Shown here: piece after piece, positions 1 to 8,574 of the stretch
How positions within the stretch are numbered: the stretch's first letter is position 1
Layout of the letters: every line of letters starts with the position of its first letter
Source of the DNA: Pseudomonadota bacterium
Lineage (GTDB): Bacteria; Pseudomonadota; Gammaproteobacteria; Burkholderiales; Burkholderiaceae_C
Assembly (NCBI GenBank): GCA_023442945.1
Contig: JAEZWW010000026.1
Span: 1-64,000 of the forward strand
Reading direction: 5' to 3'
Length of the DNA stretch: 64,000 nt
Program-made: the position numbers and the translations under genes
Notes under the pieces: model-generated
Database searches by the model: none
The model's input: the letters and a program-made list of their open reading frames with translations, nothing else
Told to the model about the DNA's origin: nothing

Positions 1-271
1 CGTCCACGGTGGGCGCGTCGCGCAAGGCGGCGTCGATCAGCTCGGCCAGCGCGGCATCGCTGCCGGGCTGGCGCCACCAGTCGGCGAGCTGTGCGGCCGT
101 GCCGCCGTGCGGCAGCGGGGCGTACCACTGGGCGGGGGCGAGTTGGGTCAGCGCCGGCGCGGGCTGCGGCGGCGTGGCGGCGCAAGCGGCCAGCACACCG
201 GTCAGGGCCAAGGCCCAGGCGGTGGGTGCACGGCGAGCAGGACGTCGGACAGGGGCGAGGGACGCGCGCAT
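1..271 (-). CDS. NodT-family outer-membrane efflux lipoprotein, N-terminal part
   Basis: The first 90 residues of a protein that continues beyond the left edge. The start reads MRASLAPVRR, followed by a hydrophobic stretch ending in a lipobox LAA-C with the lipidated cysteine at residue 30. The next part (ALTQLAPAQWYAPLPHGG, then ADWWRQPGSDAALAELIDAAL) is the typical beginning of the mature TolC-like outer-membrane factors of RND or MFS efflux systems, in which a Trp-rich segment precedes the first coiled-coil helix. By family it would form a periplasm-spanning trimeric exit duct. The inner-membrane and adaptor partners are not in this window. The identification rests on the N-terminus only. 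Confidence 0.75.
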   Translation of the reverse strand, partial: MRASLAPVRRPARRAPTAWALALTGVLAACAATPPQPAPALTQLAPAQWYAPLPHGGTAAQLADWWRQPGSDAALAELIDAALRDAPTVD

Positions 272-600
272 AAGCTGGGGGAAGCGGGCGGACAGCCAGC
301 ACTGGCGGACCGCACCGCGAACGGTGAGCGGGCGCCCACGGGGCCGGGGCTGGGGGCCGCAGCGGGTGCTGACGGGCCGTGGCGGGGCGGCGGGCGGACA
401 GGCGGCTTGCGGGGGCAGCCAGGCAACCAGAGCAAGCGGGCGAAATTACACCATGCCCGCATGCGTTTTTTGCTACACGCTACCCGGGAATGTGTCTGAA
501 TGCGCGCGCACGGGCGTGCCCAGGGGCTGCGGGCGGTGCGAGCGGCGGTGGCTTTGCGGTCGCCCGCGCCGGGCAGCTTGCGTCGTCGAGCGGCGACGTT
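272..600. other. Intergenic region, no gene recognised
   Basis: About 330 bases between the efflux lipoprotein start and the repeat at the end of glnE. Open frames here have no recognisable protein character. It should hold the promoter of the leftward lipoprotein gene, but I could not assign -10/-35 boxes with confidence. Confidence 0.4.
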
Positions 601-650
601 TGCTATTAAATAGCTAGCTGCTTGCGCAGATGGTTGTACGGCCAACGCCC
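601..650 (+). repeat. Interspersed Comamonadaceae-type repeat, copy 1
   Basis: Contains TGCTATTAAATAGC, then AGCTGCTTGCGCAGATGG and TTGTACGGCCAACG, matching the core of the family seen about thirteen times in this window. It abuts the glnE stop codon (TAG, complement of 655-657), so the 3' end of glnE sits at the edge of the repeat. Confidence 0.75.
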
Positions 651-654
651 AGTT

Positions 655-3537
655 CTATGCAAAAACCGCTTGCCACAAACGCTGGATGGCCGCGCATTCG
701 CTGGCCATGGTGTCGGGCGGCAGCTGCGTGGTTTGTTCGTCCAGCCGCGCCACGTGCTGGGCGCGCCGCAGCTCGCGGTAGGCGTCGCCCGCCGCGGTGC
801 CCACGCCCGGGGGCAGCAGGCCGGCGTCTTCGGCACGGCGCAACAGGGCGATGTTGCCCAGGTTGGGCTCCAGCGCCGGGTGGTCGCGGCTGTGCGCCAG
901 CACCAGGTACTGGGTGGCGAATTCGGCATCGACCATGCCGCCCGGGCTGTGCTTGAGGTCAAACAAGCCATCGCGCACCGGGTGGCCGTTGCGCATCTTC
1001 TCGCGCATGGTGATGATCTCGCCCTTCAGCGCCTCGCGGTCGCGCGGTGCGGTGATCACGGCGTGGCGCACCGCGTCGAAGCGCGCGACCAGCGCATCGG
1101 CGTCGGCATCGGCCTGGGCGTCGCGCGGGGGGTCTTCCGCCGGGGCGGCGTCGGGTTTTTGGGGGGCGTTGGGAGGTGGGCAGCGTGGAGGGATCATTCT
1201 TGCCCTCGTCATGGCCTGGTGCTCCCAGGTCCAAGCGGTGTTGCTGCCGCGGTTTTCCTGGTAGTCGGCATACGCTTCAAACGGCGTGACCAGCAGGCCG
1301 GAGCCGCCGTTGGGGCGCAGCGCGGTGTCGATCTCAAACAGGTCGCCCTCGCTGGTCTTGATGGTCAGCCAGTTGATCAGCTTGCGCACGTAAGCGCTGT
1401 AGATCTCCTGCGCGTCCTCGTGCTCGTCGTCGAACACGAAGACCAGGTCCAGATCGCTGCCGTAGCCCAGCTCTTTGCCGCCCAGCTTGCCGTACGCCAC
1501 GATGCCCAGGTGCGGCGTGTCGCGGTGCTTTTGGCGCAGCAGCGGCCAGCACCAGCGCAGCGTCAGGCGCAGCACGGCGTCGGCCAGGGCGGACAAATCG
1601 TCGGCCACCTGTTCGACCGTGATCAGCCGCTCCAGATCACGCACCAGGGTGCGGAACAGCTCGGCGTGGTGCGCGCGGCGCAGCAGGTTGAGCAAATTCT
1701 CTTCGTCGTCTTCGCCTGTGCTGGCCAGGGCGGCGCGGCGCCATTCCAATTCGCGCTCGAAGGCGGCGGCGTCAAAGCGGTCGGTCAAGAGGCGCGGGCT
1801 GGCCAGCTCGTCGATCACGCCGGGGTGCTGCATGACGTAGCGTGCCGGCCAGCGCGCCGCGCCCAAGAGGCGCAGCAGGCGTTCGTGCACGGCCGGGCGC
1901 TCCAGCAGCAGGGCGAGGTAGCTGTCGCGCCGCAGCAGGGATTCGATCCAGTCGAGCAGGCGCAGCACGCCGGCTTCGCTGATGCGGCCTTCGTCCAGCC
2001 ACTGGGCGGTGCGCTGCATCAGGCGCCACAGGCGTCCGCGGGCGGCTTCGCGCAGGCCTTCGACGCGCGGCTGCTCGCGCCATTCGGCCAGGCGCGCGTG
2101 CATGCTTTCCGGGAACAGGCCCAGCAAGCCGTCCAGATCGGACGGGGCGGCCGCCGGCGCGCCGGGCGCGGCCTTTTTCTGGCAGCTCTTGCAGCCGCCG
2201 TCGTTGCCGAGCAGGCGATCGAATTCCTCGGCGACGAATTCGCGGTGGGTGTCCAGCTCGCACAAAAAGGTGCTGGTGCTGTCGCACCCCATGGTGCGCG
2301 CGATCCAGTCGAGGTCGGCGTCGTTGGTGGGCAGCACATGGGTCTGCTGGTCGTCCAGGTACTGGATGCGGTGCTCGACGCGGCGCAGGAAGGTGTAAGC
2401 GCGGGCCAGGCCGTCGGCGGTGTCGGCGGGCATGAGGCCGGCGCGCGCCAGGCGCTCCAGCGCCTGCAAGGTCGGGCGCGTGCGTAACTCAGGGAACTGG
2501 CCGCCGCGCACCACCTGCAGCAGCTGCACGGTGAATTCGATCTCGCGGATGCCGCCGCGCGAGAGCTTGACGTCGTTGGCGCGCTCGGGTCGGCCGGCGC
2601 TGCGCTTGCTGGCGTGGTCGCGGATCTGCTGGTGCAGCGTGCGCAGCGATTCGAACACCGCGTAATCGAGGTAACGCCGGAACACGAAAGGCAGCACCAC
2701 GCCGCGCAAGGCCTGGGCGGAGCCGCCGGTGATGGCCAGGCGCGGCGCGACGGCGCGGCTTTTCATCCAGGCGAAGCGCTCCCATTCGCGGCCCTGCACC
2801 AGCATGTATTCCTCGAGCGCGTCGAGCGAACACACCGTGGGGCCGGAATTGCCGTTGGGGCGCAGCGCCAGATCGACGCGGAACACGAAGCCGTGTTCGG
2901 TGGTGTCGCCGATCAGGGCGTAGATGGTCTTGACCGCGCGGGTGAAGTATTCCTGCACCGTGATCTGGCCGCGGCCGTCGGCACGGCCCGCCGTTTCGCC
3001 GTCTTCGTCGTAGACGTAGATCAGGTCCACATCGGACGACACGTTCAGCTCGCGTGCGCCCAGCTTGCCCATGCCGATCACCCACAGCTCGGCGCGTTCA
3101 CCGGCTTCGGTCAGCGGGGCGCCGTGGCGCTCGTCCAGCTGCGCGAAGGCGCTCTGGCAGGCGGTGTCCAGCGCCAGTTCGGCCAGGTCGGTGACAGCGG
3201 TGGTGACGGTGGCCAGCGGCGCGCCCTGTTCGCAGTCGAGCACCACCAGGCGCTCCATGACCAGCTGGCGCAGGATGCGCAGCGCAGCGCCCGTGTCATG
3301 GCCCAGCGCGGTCAGCCGCTGCAGGCCATCGGCCAGCGACGCGGCATCGGGCGCGCCTGGCGCCAGCAGGGGCAATTCATCGGCGTAACGGCGGCGCAGG
3401 CGCTGCACCAGGCGGGAATGCTGGGCGGCCCCCAGGATTTGGGCGGCACCAGCGCCGCTACCCGCCGCAGTAACTTGGGCGTCGGTTAACAAAGATTCAC
3501 CGCTGGTGGGCGAACCTCCGACTTCGGCGCGGGTCAT
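655..3537 (-). CDS. glnE: Bifunctional glutamine synthetase adenylyltransferase / adenylyl-removing enzyme
   Basis: A 960-residue protein with two nucleotidyltransferase domains. The N-terminal (adenylyl-removing) half carries GMGKLGARELNVSSDVDL and the C-terminal (adenylylating) half carries AYGKLGGKELGYGSDLDL, the paired G-x-GKLG-x(8)-SDxDL signatures of GlnE. By family it adds or removes AMP on glutamine synthetase in response to PII and glutamine. The start at 3537 (MTRAEVGG) is preferred over an ATG 42 bases upstream because GAGGAA lies a few bases before it. The length matches the family (about 900-980). It is divergent from the yhdP-like gene. The stop coincides with an interspersed repeat. 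Confidence 0.95.
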   Translation of the reverse strand: MTRAEVGGSPTSGESLLTDAQVTAAGSGAGAAQILGAAQHSRLVQRLRRRYADELPLLAPGAPDAASLADGLQRLTALGHDTGAALRILRQLVMERLVVLDCEQGAPLATVTTAVTDLAELALDTACQSAFAQLDERHGAPLTEAGERAELWVIGMGKLGARELNVSSDVDLIYVYDEDGETAGRADGRGQITVQEYFTRAVKTIYALIGDTTEHGFVFRVDLALRPNGNSGPTVCSLDALEEYMLVQGREWERFAWMKSRAVAPRLAITGGSAQALRGVVLPFVFRRYLDYAVFESLRTLHQQIRDHASKRSAGRPERANDVKLSRGGIREIEFTVQLLQVVRGGQFPELRTRPTLQALERLARAGLMPADTADGLARAYTFLRRVEHRIQYLDDQQTHVLPTNDADLDWIARTMGCDSTSTFLCELDTHREFVAEEFDRLLGNDGGCKSCQKKAAPGAPAAAPSDLDGLLGLFPESMHARLAEWREQPRVEGLREAARGRLWRLMQRTAQWLDEGRISEAGVLRLLDWIESLLRRDSYLALLLERPAVHERLLRLLGAARWPARYVMQHPGVIDELASPRLLTDRFDAAAFERELEWRRAALASTGEDDEENLLNLLRRAHHAELFRTLVRDLERLITVEQVADDLSALADAVLRLTLRWCWPLLRQKHRDTPHLGIVAYGKLGGKELGYGSDLDLVFVFDDEHEDAQEIYSAYVRKLINWLTIKTSEGDLFEIDTALRPNGGSGLLVTPFEAYADYQENRGSNTAWTWEHQAMTRARMIPPRCPPPNAPQKPDAAPAEDPPRDAQADADADALVARFDAVRHAVITAPRDREALKGEIITMREKMRNGHPVRDGLFDLKHSPGGMVDAEFATQYLVLAHSRDHPALEPNLGNIALLRRAEDAGLLPPGVGTAAGDAYRELRRAQHVARLDEQTTQLPPDTMASECAAIQRLWQAVFA

Positions 3538-3642
3538 AATTTCCTCACTGCTTTGCCGAGGTGGGCGGCCTTCGGCCAACCCGCCTCATTGATTGTCCGA
3601 ACGCCGTTGTTGCCGCTGTCCTTCAAAGCCACCGCTATCCTC

Positions 3643-6600
3643 ATGCGCTGGGTGACGCGCCTAGTCGGTGCGGCGTTCGTGTTGCTGATCCTGGCAGCCC
3701 TCGTCCTCCATTGGGTGATTGTGCCGCGTATCGACGAATTCCGTCCGCGGCTGCAAGCCATGGCCACGCGGGCGCTTTCGTCGCCGGTCACCATCGGCGC
3801 GCTGCGGGCTGAATCGAATGGTCTCGTACCCACGGTGTCGCTGCACGACGTGCGTGTGCATGACCCCACGGGACGCGCTGGCTTGCAATTGCCGCGTGTG
3901 CTGGCCTCGTTTTCGGTGTTGTCCCTGGTGCGCGGCGAGCTGGAGCAGCTCGTCATCGAAAACCCGAACGTGGAAGTGCGCCGCACGGCGGACGGGCGGC
4001 TGCGGGTCGGCGGCATCGACCTGTCGGGCGACGCGTCGGGCGACACCGGCGCCGCGGACTGGTTCTTTTCGCAGAGCGAATTCCTGGTGCTGGGCGGCCA
4101 GGTGCGCTGGGTCGACGAGCAGCGCGCCGTGCCGCCCGTGGCTTTGCGCGACGTGCAGGTAGTGGTGCGCAACGGCCACCGGCGCCACCAGATGCGCATC
4201 GACGCCACGCCGGACGCCGCCTGGGGCCAGCGCTTCACCTTGATGGGGCAGTTCCGCCAACCGGTGTTTTCGCGCCATGCCGGGTACTGGAAAGACTGGG
4301 TCGGGCAGGTCTATGCCGACGTGCCGCACGCCGACGTGTCGCGCCTGCGCCAGTACGTTGACCTCAGCACCGAATGGGGTGTCGACCTGCGGCAGGGGCA
4401 GGGCGCGCTGCGGTTGTGGGCCACCGCGGCCAAGGGGCAGCTGACCGGCGTGACGGCGGATCTGGCGCTGGGCGGTGTGTCGGTGCGCTTTGACCCCAAA
4501 CTGGAGCCGCTGTCCTTCGCCTCGCTCACCGGGCGTGTGGATTGGCGCGACCAGGACCGGGGCCTGACGCTCAGCACCGAAGGGCTGAAATTCGTCGACG
4601 CCGATGGCCTGGCCTGGCCCGGCGGCAACTTCCGCTTCAACTACCGCGAGCCGGCGGGCGCCGATCGCGGTGGTGGCACGCTGGCGGGCGAGCGCCTGGA
4701 CCTGGCGGCGCTGGCCAAGATCGCCAGCCGCCTGCCGCTGCCGGAGGTCGTGCACACGAACTTGCGCGCGCACCCGGTGGCCGGGCTGGTCGAGAGCCTG
4801 GACGCGCGCTGGGACGGCCAGCTGGACGCGCCCAGCGACTGGCATGTGCGCACCCGCGTGTCAGGCCTGTCGGTGGCTGCGCTACCGGCCGCGCCCGATG
4901 CCAAGGGCGAGCACGTGGCTGGCGTACCGGGGCTGCGCGGGGCGACGATCGAGGCGGACGTGGGCCCCAAGGCCGGGCAGGCCAAGCTGACCCTGAAAAA
5001 CGGCGCGGTGGAGTTCCCCGGCGTGTTCGAGCGGCCGTCGATTGAGGTGGCCGACCTGGCGGCCAATGCCCGTTGGCGCCACGACGGCGAACACATCGAA
5101 TTGACGGTGGACGAGCTGCAATTGACCAACGCCGACGCCACCGGCAGCTTCAAGGCGTCCTGGGCGACGGGCGACGGCAAGGCCGTCCCGCGGTTCCCCG
5201 GCGTGCTGGACCTGCAAGGCGCCTTCACGCGGGCCAATGGCGCCAGCGTCCACCGCTACCTGCCCTTGGCGATTCCGGCGGATGCGCGGCACTATGTGCG
5301 CGACGCCATCGTCAAGGGCGAGGCACGCGACGTCACGGTGCGGGTCAAGGGCGATTTGCGCCACGTGGCCAGCGCCAACCCGCCGCCCGGCACGGAATTT
5401 CGCATCGCTGGTCAGACCCAGGGCGTGACCATGGCTTACGTCCCGCGCGCCATCCAGCCGGCGAACCAGCCGCCGTGGCCCGCGCTGGAGGATTTGTCGG
5501 GTGAGCTGATCTTCGAACACGCCAGCATGCAGGTCCGCAAGGGGCGTGGTCGCGTCCAGGGCCACCCGGGCTGGCAATTCACGCAGATCGAGGCCAGCAT
5601 CGCCGACCTGGAACACACCCGCGTGCTGGTCGATGGCGAGGGCCGCGGCCCGTTGGCCACGGCGCTGGCCATCGCCAAGACGTCGCCGGTTGCGGGTTTT
5701 ACCCAGCATGCGCTGGACCAGGCGGAAGGTGCGGGTGAGGCCGGCCTGCGTCTCAAGCTGGACTTGCCGGTGGCGCACATCGACAAGGCCCAGGTCGATG
5801 GCCGCGTCACGCTGAAGGGCAACGATCTGCGCCTCAGCCACGATTCGCCACGGCTTGGGCAAGCGCGCGGCGACATCAGCTTTTCCCACAGCGGCTTTGC
5901 AATTCACGATGTGCGTGTCCAATTGCTGGGCGGTGAAGCCCAGGTCAGCGGTGGCATGCACCACGTCGCTGGCCAGCCCGTGCCGGATGTGGTGGTGCGC
6001 GCCCATGGTGTGGCCACGGCGGAAGGCCTGCGCAGCATGGCCGATTGGGCGCCCTTGCCCGCACTGGCGCAGCGCGCCAGTGGCAGCGCGTCGTACGACG
6101 CGGTGGTCAGCTTCAGCGGCAGCCAGCCCGATGTGCAGGTCACCAGCGACCTGCGCGGCATGGCCTGGGATTTGCCAGCGCCGTTGCAGAAGCCGGCCGA
6201 CGCCGCGTGGCCCTTGCGCTACGCGTCGCGCATGGTGGGCGAGGGGCGGTCTGACCTCAGCCTGCGCGTGGGCGATGCGCTGGCCCTGCACTACGAGCGC
6301 GACACGCAGGCCACGCCGGCGCGCGTGACGCGTGGCGTGCTCGCGCTGGGCGCGGTGCCGGCGGAACTGAAGCCGCCCAACAGCGGCGTGCTGGGGCAGG
6401 TCCAGCTGGCGCGGCTGGAAACCGGGCCCTGGGAAGATCTGCTGGGCGGTCTGTTCGGCGGCCAGGCCGCGCCGGTCGCCGGTGGCGAAGGCGGCTACCT
6501 GCCCACCCAGTGGACGGTGAAGGTGGACGAACTGGTGGCCGACGACCGCACCTTGCACCAGGTACAGGCCACGGGCACCCGCGTGGGCGAGCAGTGGCGC

Positions 6601-7752
6601 GCCGACGTGCACGCGCGCGAGCTCGCCGGGCGCATCGAATACAGCGAAGGTGCCCAGGGTCGCGCTGGCAAAGTGCATGCCCGGCTGGAGCGCCTGAGCA
6701 TCCCCGCTTCCACCAGCGCGGATGGCCCTGCGACGCTGGGCGAGCCGCCCGCGCACATTCCCGCGCTGGACGTGGTGGTCGAAAACTTTGAATTGCGCGG
6801 CAAGAAGCTGGGGCGCCTGGAGCTGCAGGCGATCAACCACGACGTCGTGCTGCCGCGCCAAGGCGCGGGTGTCGCGCAGGACTGGGAGCTGTCGCACCTG
6901 GGGCTGACCATGCCCGAGGGCACGCTGACCGCGACCGGGAAGTGGGCCACCCGCGTGCGCGCCCCGGCGCTGCCGCTTGACCCGCGGGCGCCGCGCGACG
7001 CCGACGACCGCCGTCGCACCGCGCTGGACCTGAAGGTCGACATCCGCGACGCCGGTGCGTTGCTCAAGCGCTTCGACATGCCCGGCGTGCTGTCGCGCGG
7101 CAAGGGCACGCTGTCCGGGCAGCTGGCCTGGGCCGGGCCGCCCACCGCGCCGCACTACCCCACGCTGAACGGCGCTCTGCACGTGGACATGGGTGCTGGC
7201 CAGTTCCTCAAGGCCGACCCGGGCATGGCCAAGCTGCTGGGCGTGCTCAGCCTGCAAGCGCTGCCGCGCCGGCTCACGCTGGACTTCCGGGACCTGTTCA
7301 GTGCCGGCTTCGCCTTTGACTTCGTGCGGGGCGATGTCAAGCTGGAGCGCGGCGTGGCCACCACCAACAACCTGCAGATGAAGGGCGTGAACGCCGCCGT
7401 GCTGATGGATGGCAGCGCCGACATCGACCGCGAGACGCAGAACCTGCGCGTGGTCGTGGTGCCGGAGATCGATGCCGGCACCGCGGCGCTGGCGGCCACG
7501 GTGATCAACCCCGCCATCGGCATCGGCGCCTTCATCGCGCAGCTGGTGCTCAAGCAGCCGCTGATCAAGGCGGCAACGCGCGAATTCCACGTGGGCGGCA
7601 CCTGGGCCGACCCGCAGGTGACCCAGATCAAGGGGCGCTCGGGGGCGGCAGCAGGGGCACCGGGTGCGCCCGCGTCCGCACCCGAGGCGGATGCGTCGGA
7701 CGCGCCGTCGTCGCGCGTGCCGCAGAATGGCGAGGCGGAGGTGTCCTCATGA
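3643..7752 (+). CDS. YhdP family AsmA-like envelope protein (TIGR02099 type)
   Basis: About 1,369 residues. It has one N-terminal membrane helix (about residues 4-27, LVGAAFVLLILAALVL), then a very long periplasmic region of beta-rich AsmA/DUF3971-like repeats and an Ala/Pro-rich tail. The N-terminal RPRLQAMATRAL and C-terminal segments such as FDMPGVLSRGKGTLSGQL and NPAIGIGAFIAQLVL are typical of this family. YhdP-type proteins are implicated in phospholipid transport between inner and outer membranes. ATG 3643 was chosen because the hydrophobic anchor starts there; an in-frame start upstream would overlap the divergent glnE promoter. It ends in an ATGA overlap with the next gene, so the two are probably translationally coupled. 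Confidence 0.85.
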   Translation: MRWVTRLVGAAFVLLILAALVLHWVIVPRIDEFRPRLQAMATRALSSPVTIGALRAESNGLVPTVSLHDVRVHDPTGRAGLQLPRVLASFSVLSLVRGELEQLVIENPNVEVRRTADGRLRVGGIDLSGDASGDTGAADWFFSQSEFLVLGGQVRWVDEQRAVPPVALRDVQVVVRNGHRRHQMRIDATPDAAWGQRFTLMGQFRQPVFSRHAGYWKDWVGQVYADVPHADVSRLRQYVDLSTEWGVDLRQGQGALRLWATAAKGQLTGVTADLALGGVSVRFDPKLEPLSFASLTGRVDWRDQDRGLTLSTEGLKFVDADGLAWPGGNFRFNYREPAGADRGGGTLAGERLDLAALAKIASRLPLPEVVHTNLRAHPVAGLVESLDARWDGQLDAPSDWHVRTRVSGLSVAALPAAPDAKGEHVAGVPGLRGATIEADVGPKAGQAKLTLKNGAVEFPGVFERPSIEVADLAANARWRHDGEHIELTVDELQLTNADATGSFKASWATGDGKAVPRFPGVLDLQGAFTRANGASVHRYLPLAIPADARHYVRDAIVKGEARDVTVRVKGDLRHVASANPPPGTEFRIAGQTQGVTMAYVPRAIQPANQPPWPALEDLSGELIFEHASMQVRKGRGRVQGHPGWQFTQIEASIADLEHTRVLVDGEGRGPLATALAIAKTSPVAGFTQHALDQAEGAGEAGLRLKLDLPVAHIDKAQVDGRVTLKGNDLRLSHDSPRLGQARGDISFSHSGFAIHDVRVQLLGGEAQVSGGMHHVAGQPVPDVVVRAHGVATAEGLRSMADWAPLPALAQRASGSASYDAVVSFSGSQPDVQVTSDLRGMAWDLPAPLQKPADAAWPLRYASRMVGEGRSDLSLRVGDALALHYERDTQATPARVTRGVLALGAVPAELKPPNSGVLGQVQLARLETGPWEDLLGGLFGGQAAPVAGGEGGYLPTQWTVKVDELVADDRTLHQVQATGTRVGEQWRADVHARELAGRIEYSEGAQGRAGKVHARLERLSIPASTSADGPATLGEPPAHIPALDVVVENFELRGKKLGRLELQAINHDVVLPRQGAGVAQDWELSHLGLTMPEGTLTATGKWATRVRAPALPLDPRAPRDADDRRRTALDLKVDIRDAGALLKRFDMPGVLSRGKGTLSGQLAWAGPPTAPHYPTLNGALHVDMGAGQFLKADPGMAKLLGVLSLQALPRRLTLDFRDLFSAGFAFDFVRGDVKLERGVATTNNLQMKGVNAAVLMDGSADIDRETQNLRVVVVPEIDAGTAALAATVINPAIGIGAFIAQLVLKQPLIKAATREFHVGGTWADPQVTQIKGRSGAAAGAPGAPASAPEADASDAPSSRVPQNGEAEVSS

Positions 7753-8570
7753 AAGTTGCAGCGATCCAGATGGTGTCGTCCACGCGCGTGGAGGACAACC
7801 TTGAGCAGGCCCATGCCTTGCTCTCAGAGGCGGCACGCGGCGGCGCAGAGCTGGCCGTGCTGCCCGAGTACTTCTGCATCATGGGGCGGCGCGACACCGA
7901 CAAGCTGGCCTTGCAGGAGGCGCTGGGCGCCGGCCCCATCCAGACGTGGCTGGCGGCCACAGCGCGTGAGCTGGGGCTGTGGATCGTCGGGGGCACGCTG
8001 CCGCTGTCGCTGCCCGAGCGCGACGACGCGCGCGTGCGCAACGCCTCGCTGGCCTTCTCGCCCAGCGGCGACCGCGTGGCCTGCTACGACAAGATCCATT
8101 TGTTCCGCTTCGACGACGGCACGCGCGTGTACGACGAAGCCGCGGTGCTGACCGCTGGCCGTAACCCCACCCTGTTCGAGCTGCCATCGCGCGACGGCCA
8201 CACCTGGAAGGTCGGGATGAGCGTCTGCTACGACCTGCGTTTCCCCGAGCTGTACCGCCACTACGCCGCGCAGGGCGCCGACCTGCTGCTGGTGCCCAGC
8301 GCCTTCACCTACGTGACCGGCATGGCGCACTGGGAAGTGCTGCTGCGTGCGCGCGCCATCGAAAACCTGGCGGGCGTGATCGCCGCGGCACAGGGCGGTA
8401 CGCACGAGAACGGGCGCCGCACCTGGGGCCACAGCCTGGTGGTGGACGCGTGGGGCCAGGTGCTGGGCGTGCAGCCCGAAGGCGCCGGCGTCGTGCTGGC
8501 CGACTTGCTGCCGCAGGACATTGCCGCGCGCCGCGCGCAGCTGCCGGCGCTGACGCACCGCGTGCTCTGA
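7749..8570 (+). CDS. Carbon-nitrogen hydrolase (Nit1-like amidase)
   Basis: 273 residues with the complete nitrilase-superfamily triad: Glu40 in AVLPEYF, Lys115 in CYDKIHLFRFD, and nucleophile Cys160 in GMSVCYDLRFPELYR. The CYDLRFPELYR context is that of the Nit1/NitFhit branch, whose known role is hydrolysis of deaminated glutathione to alpha-ketoglutarate and Cys-Gly (metabolite repair). That assignment is by family resemblance. Its start overlaps the yhdP stop by four bases (ATGA), and a sensor kinase follows four bases after its stop, so the three genes are probably one transcript. Confidence 0.85.
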   Translation: MKVAAIQMVSSTRVEDNLEQAHALLSEAARGGAELAVLPEYFCIMGRRDTDKLALQEALGAGPIQTWLAATARELGLWIVGGTLPLSLPERDDARVRNASLAFSPSGDRVACYDKIHLFRFDDGTRVYDEAAVLTAGRNPTLFELPSRDGHTWKVGMSVCYDLRFPELYRHYAAQGADLLLVPSAFTYVTGMAHWEVLLRARAIENLAGVIAAAQGGTHENGRRTWGHSLVVDAWGQVLGVQPEGAGVVLADLLPQDIAARRAQLPALTHRVL

Positions 8571-8574
8571 GCGC

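Noticed and set aside
4882..7590. Minus-strand open frame of about 900 codons opposite yhdP
   Set aside because: His/Arg/Gly-rich composition typical of an antisense shadow; no motifs.
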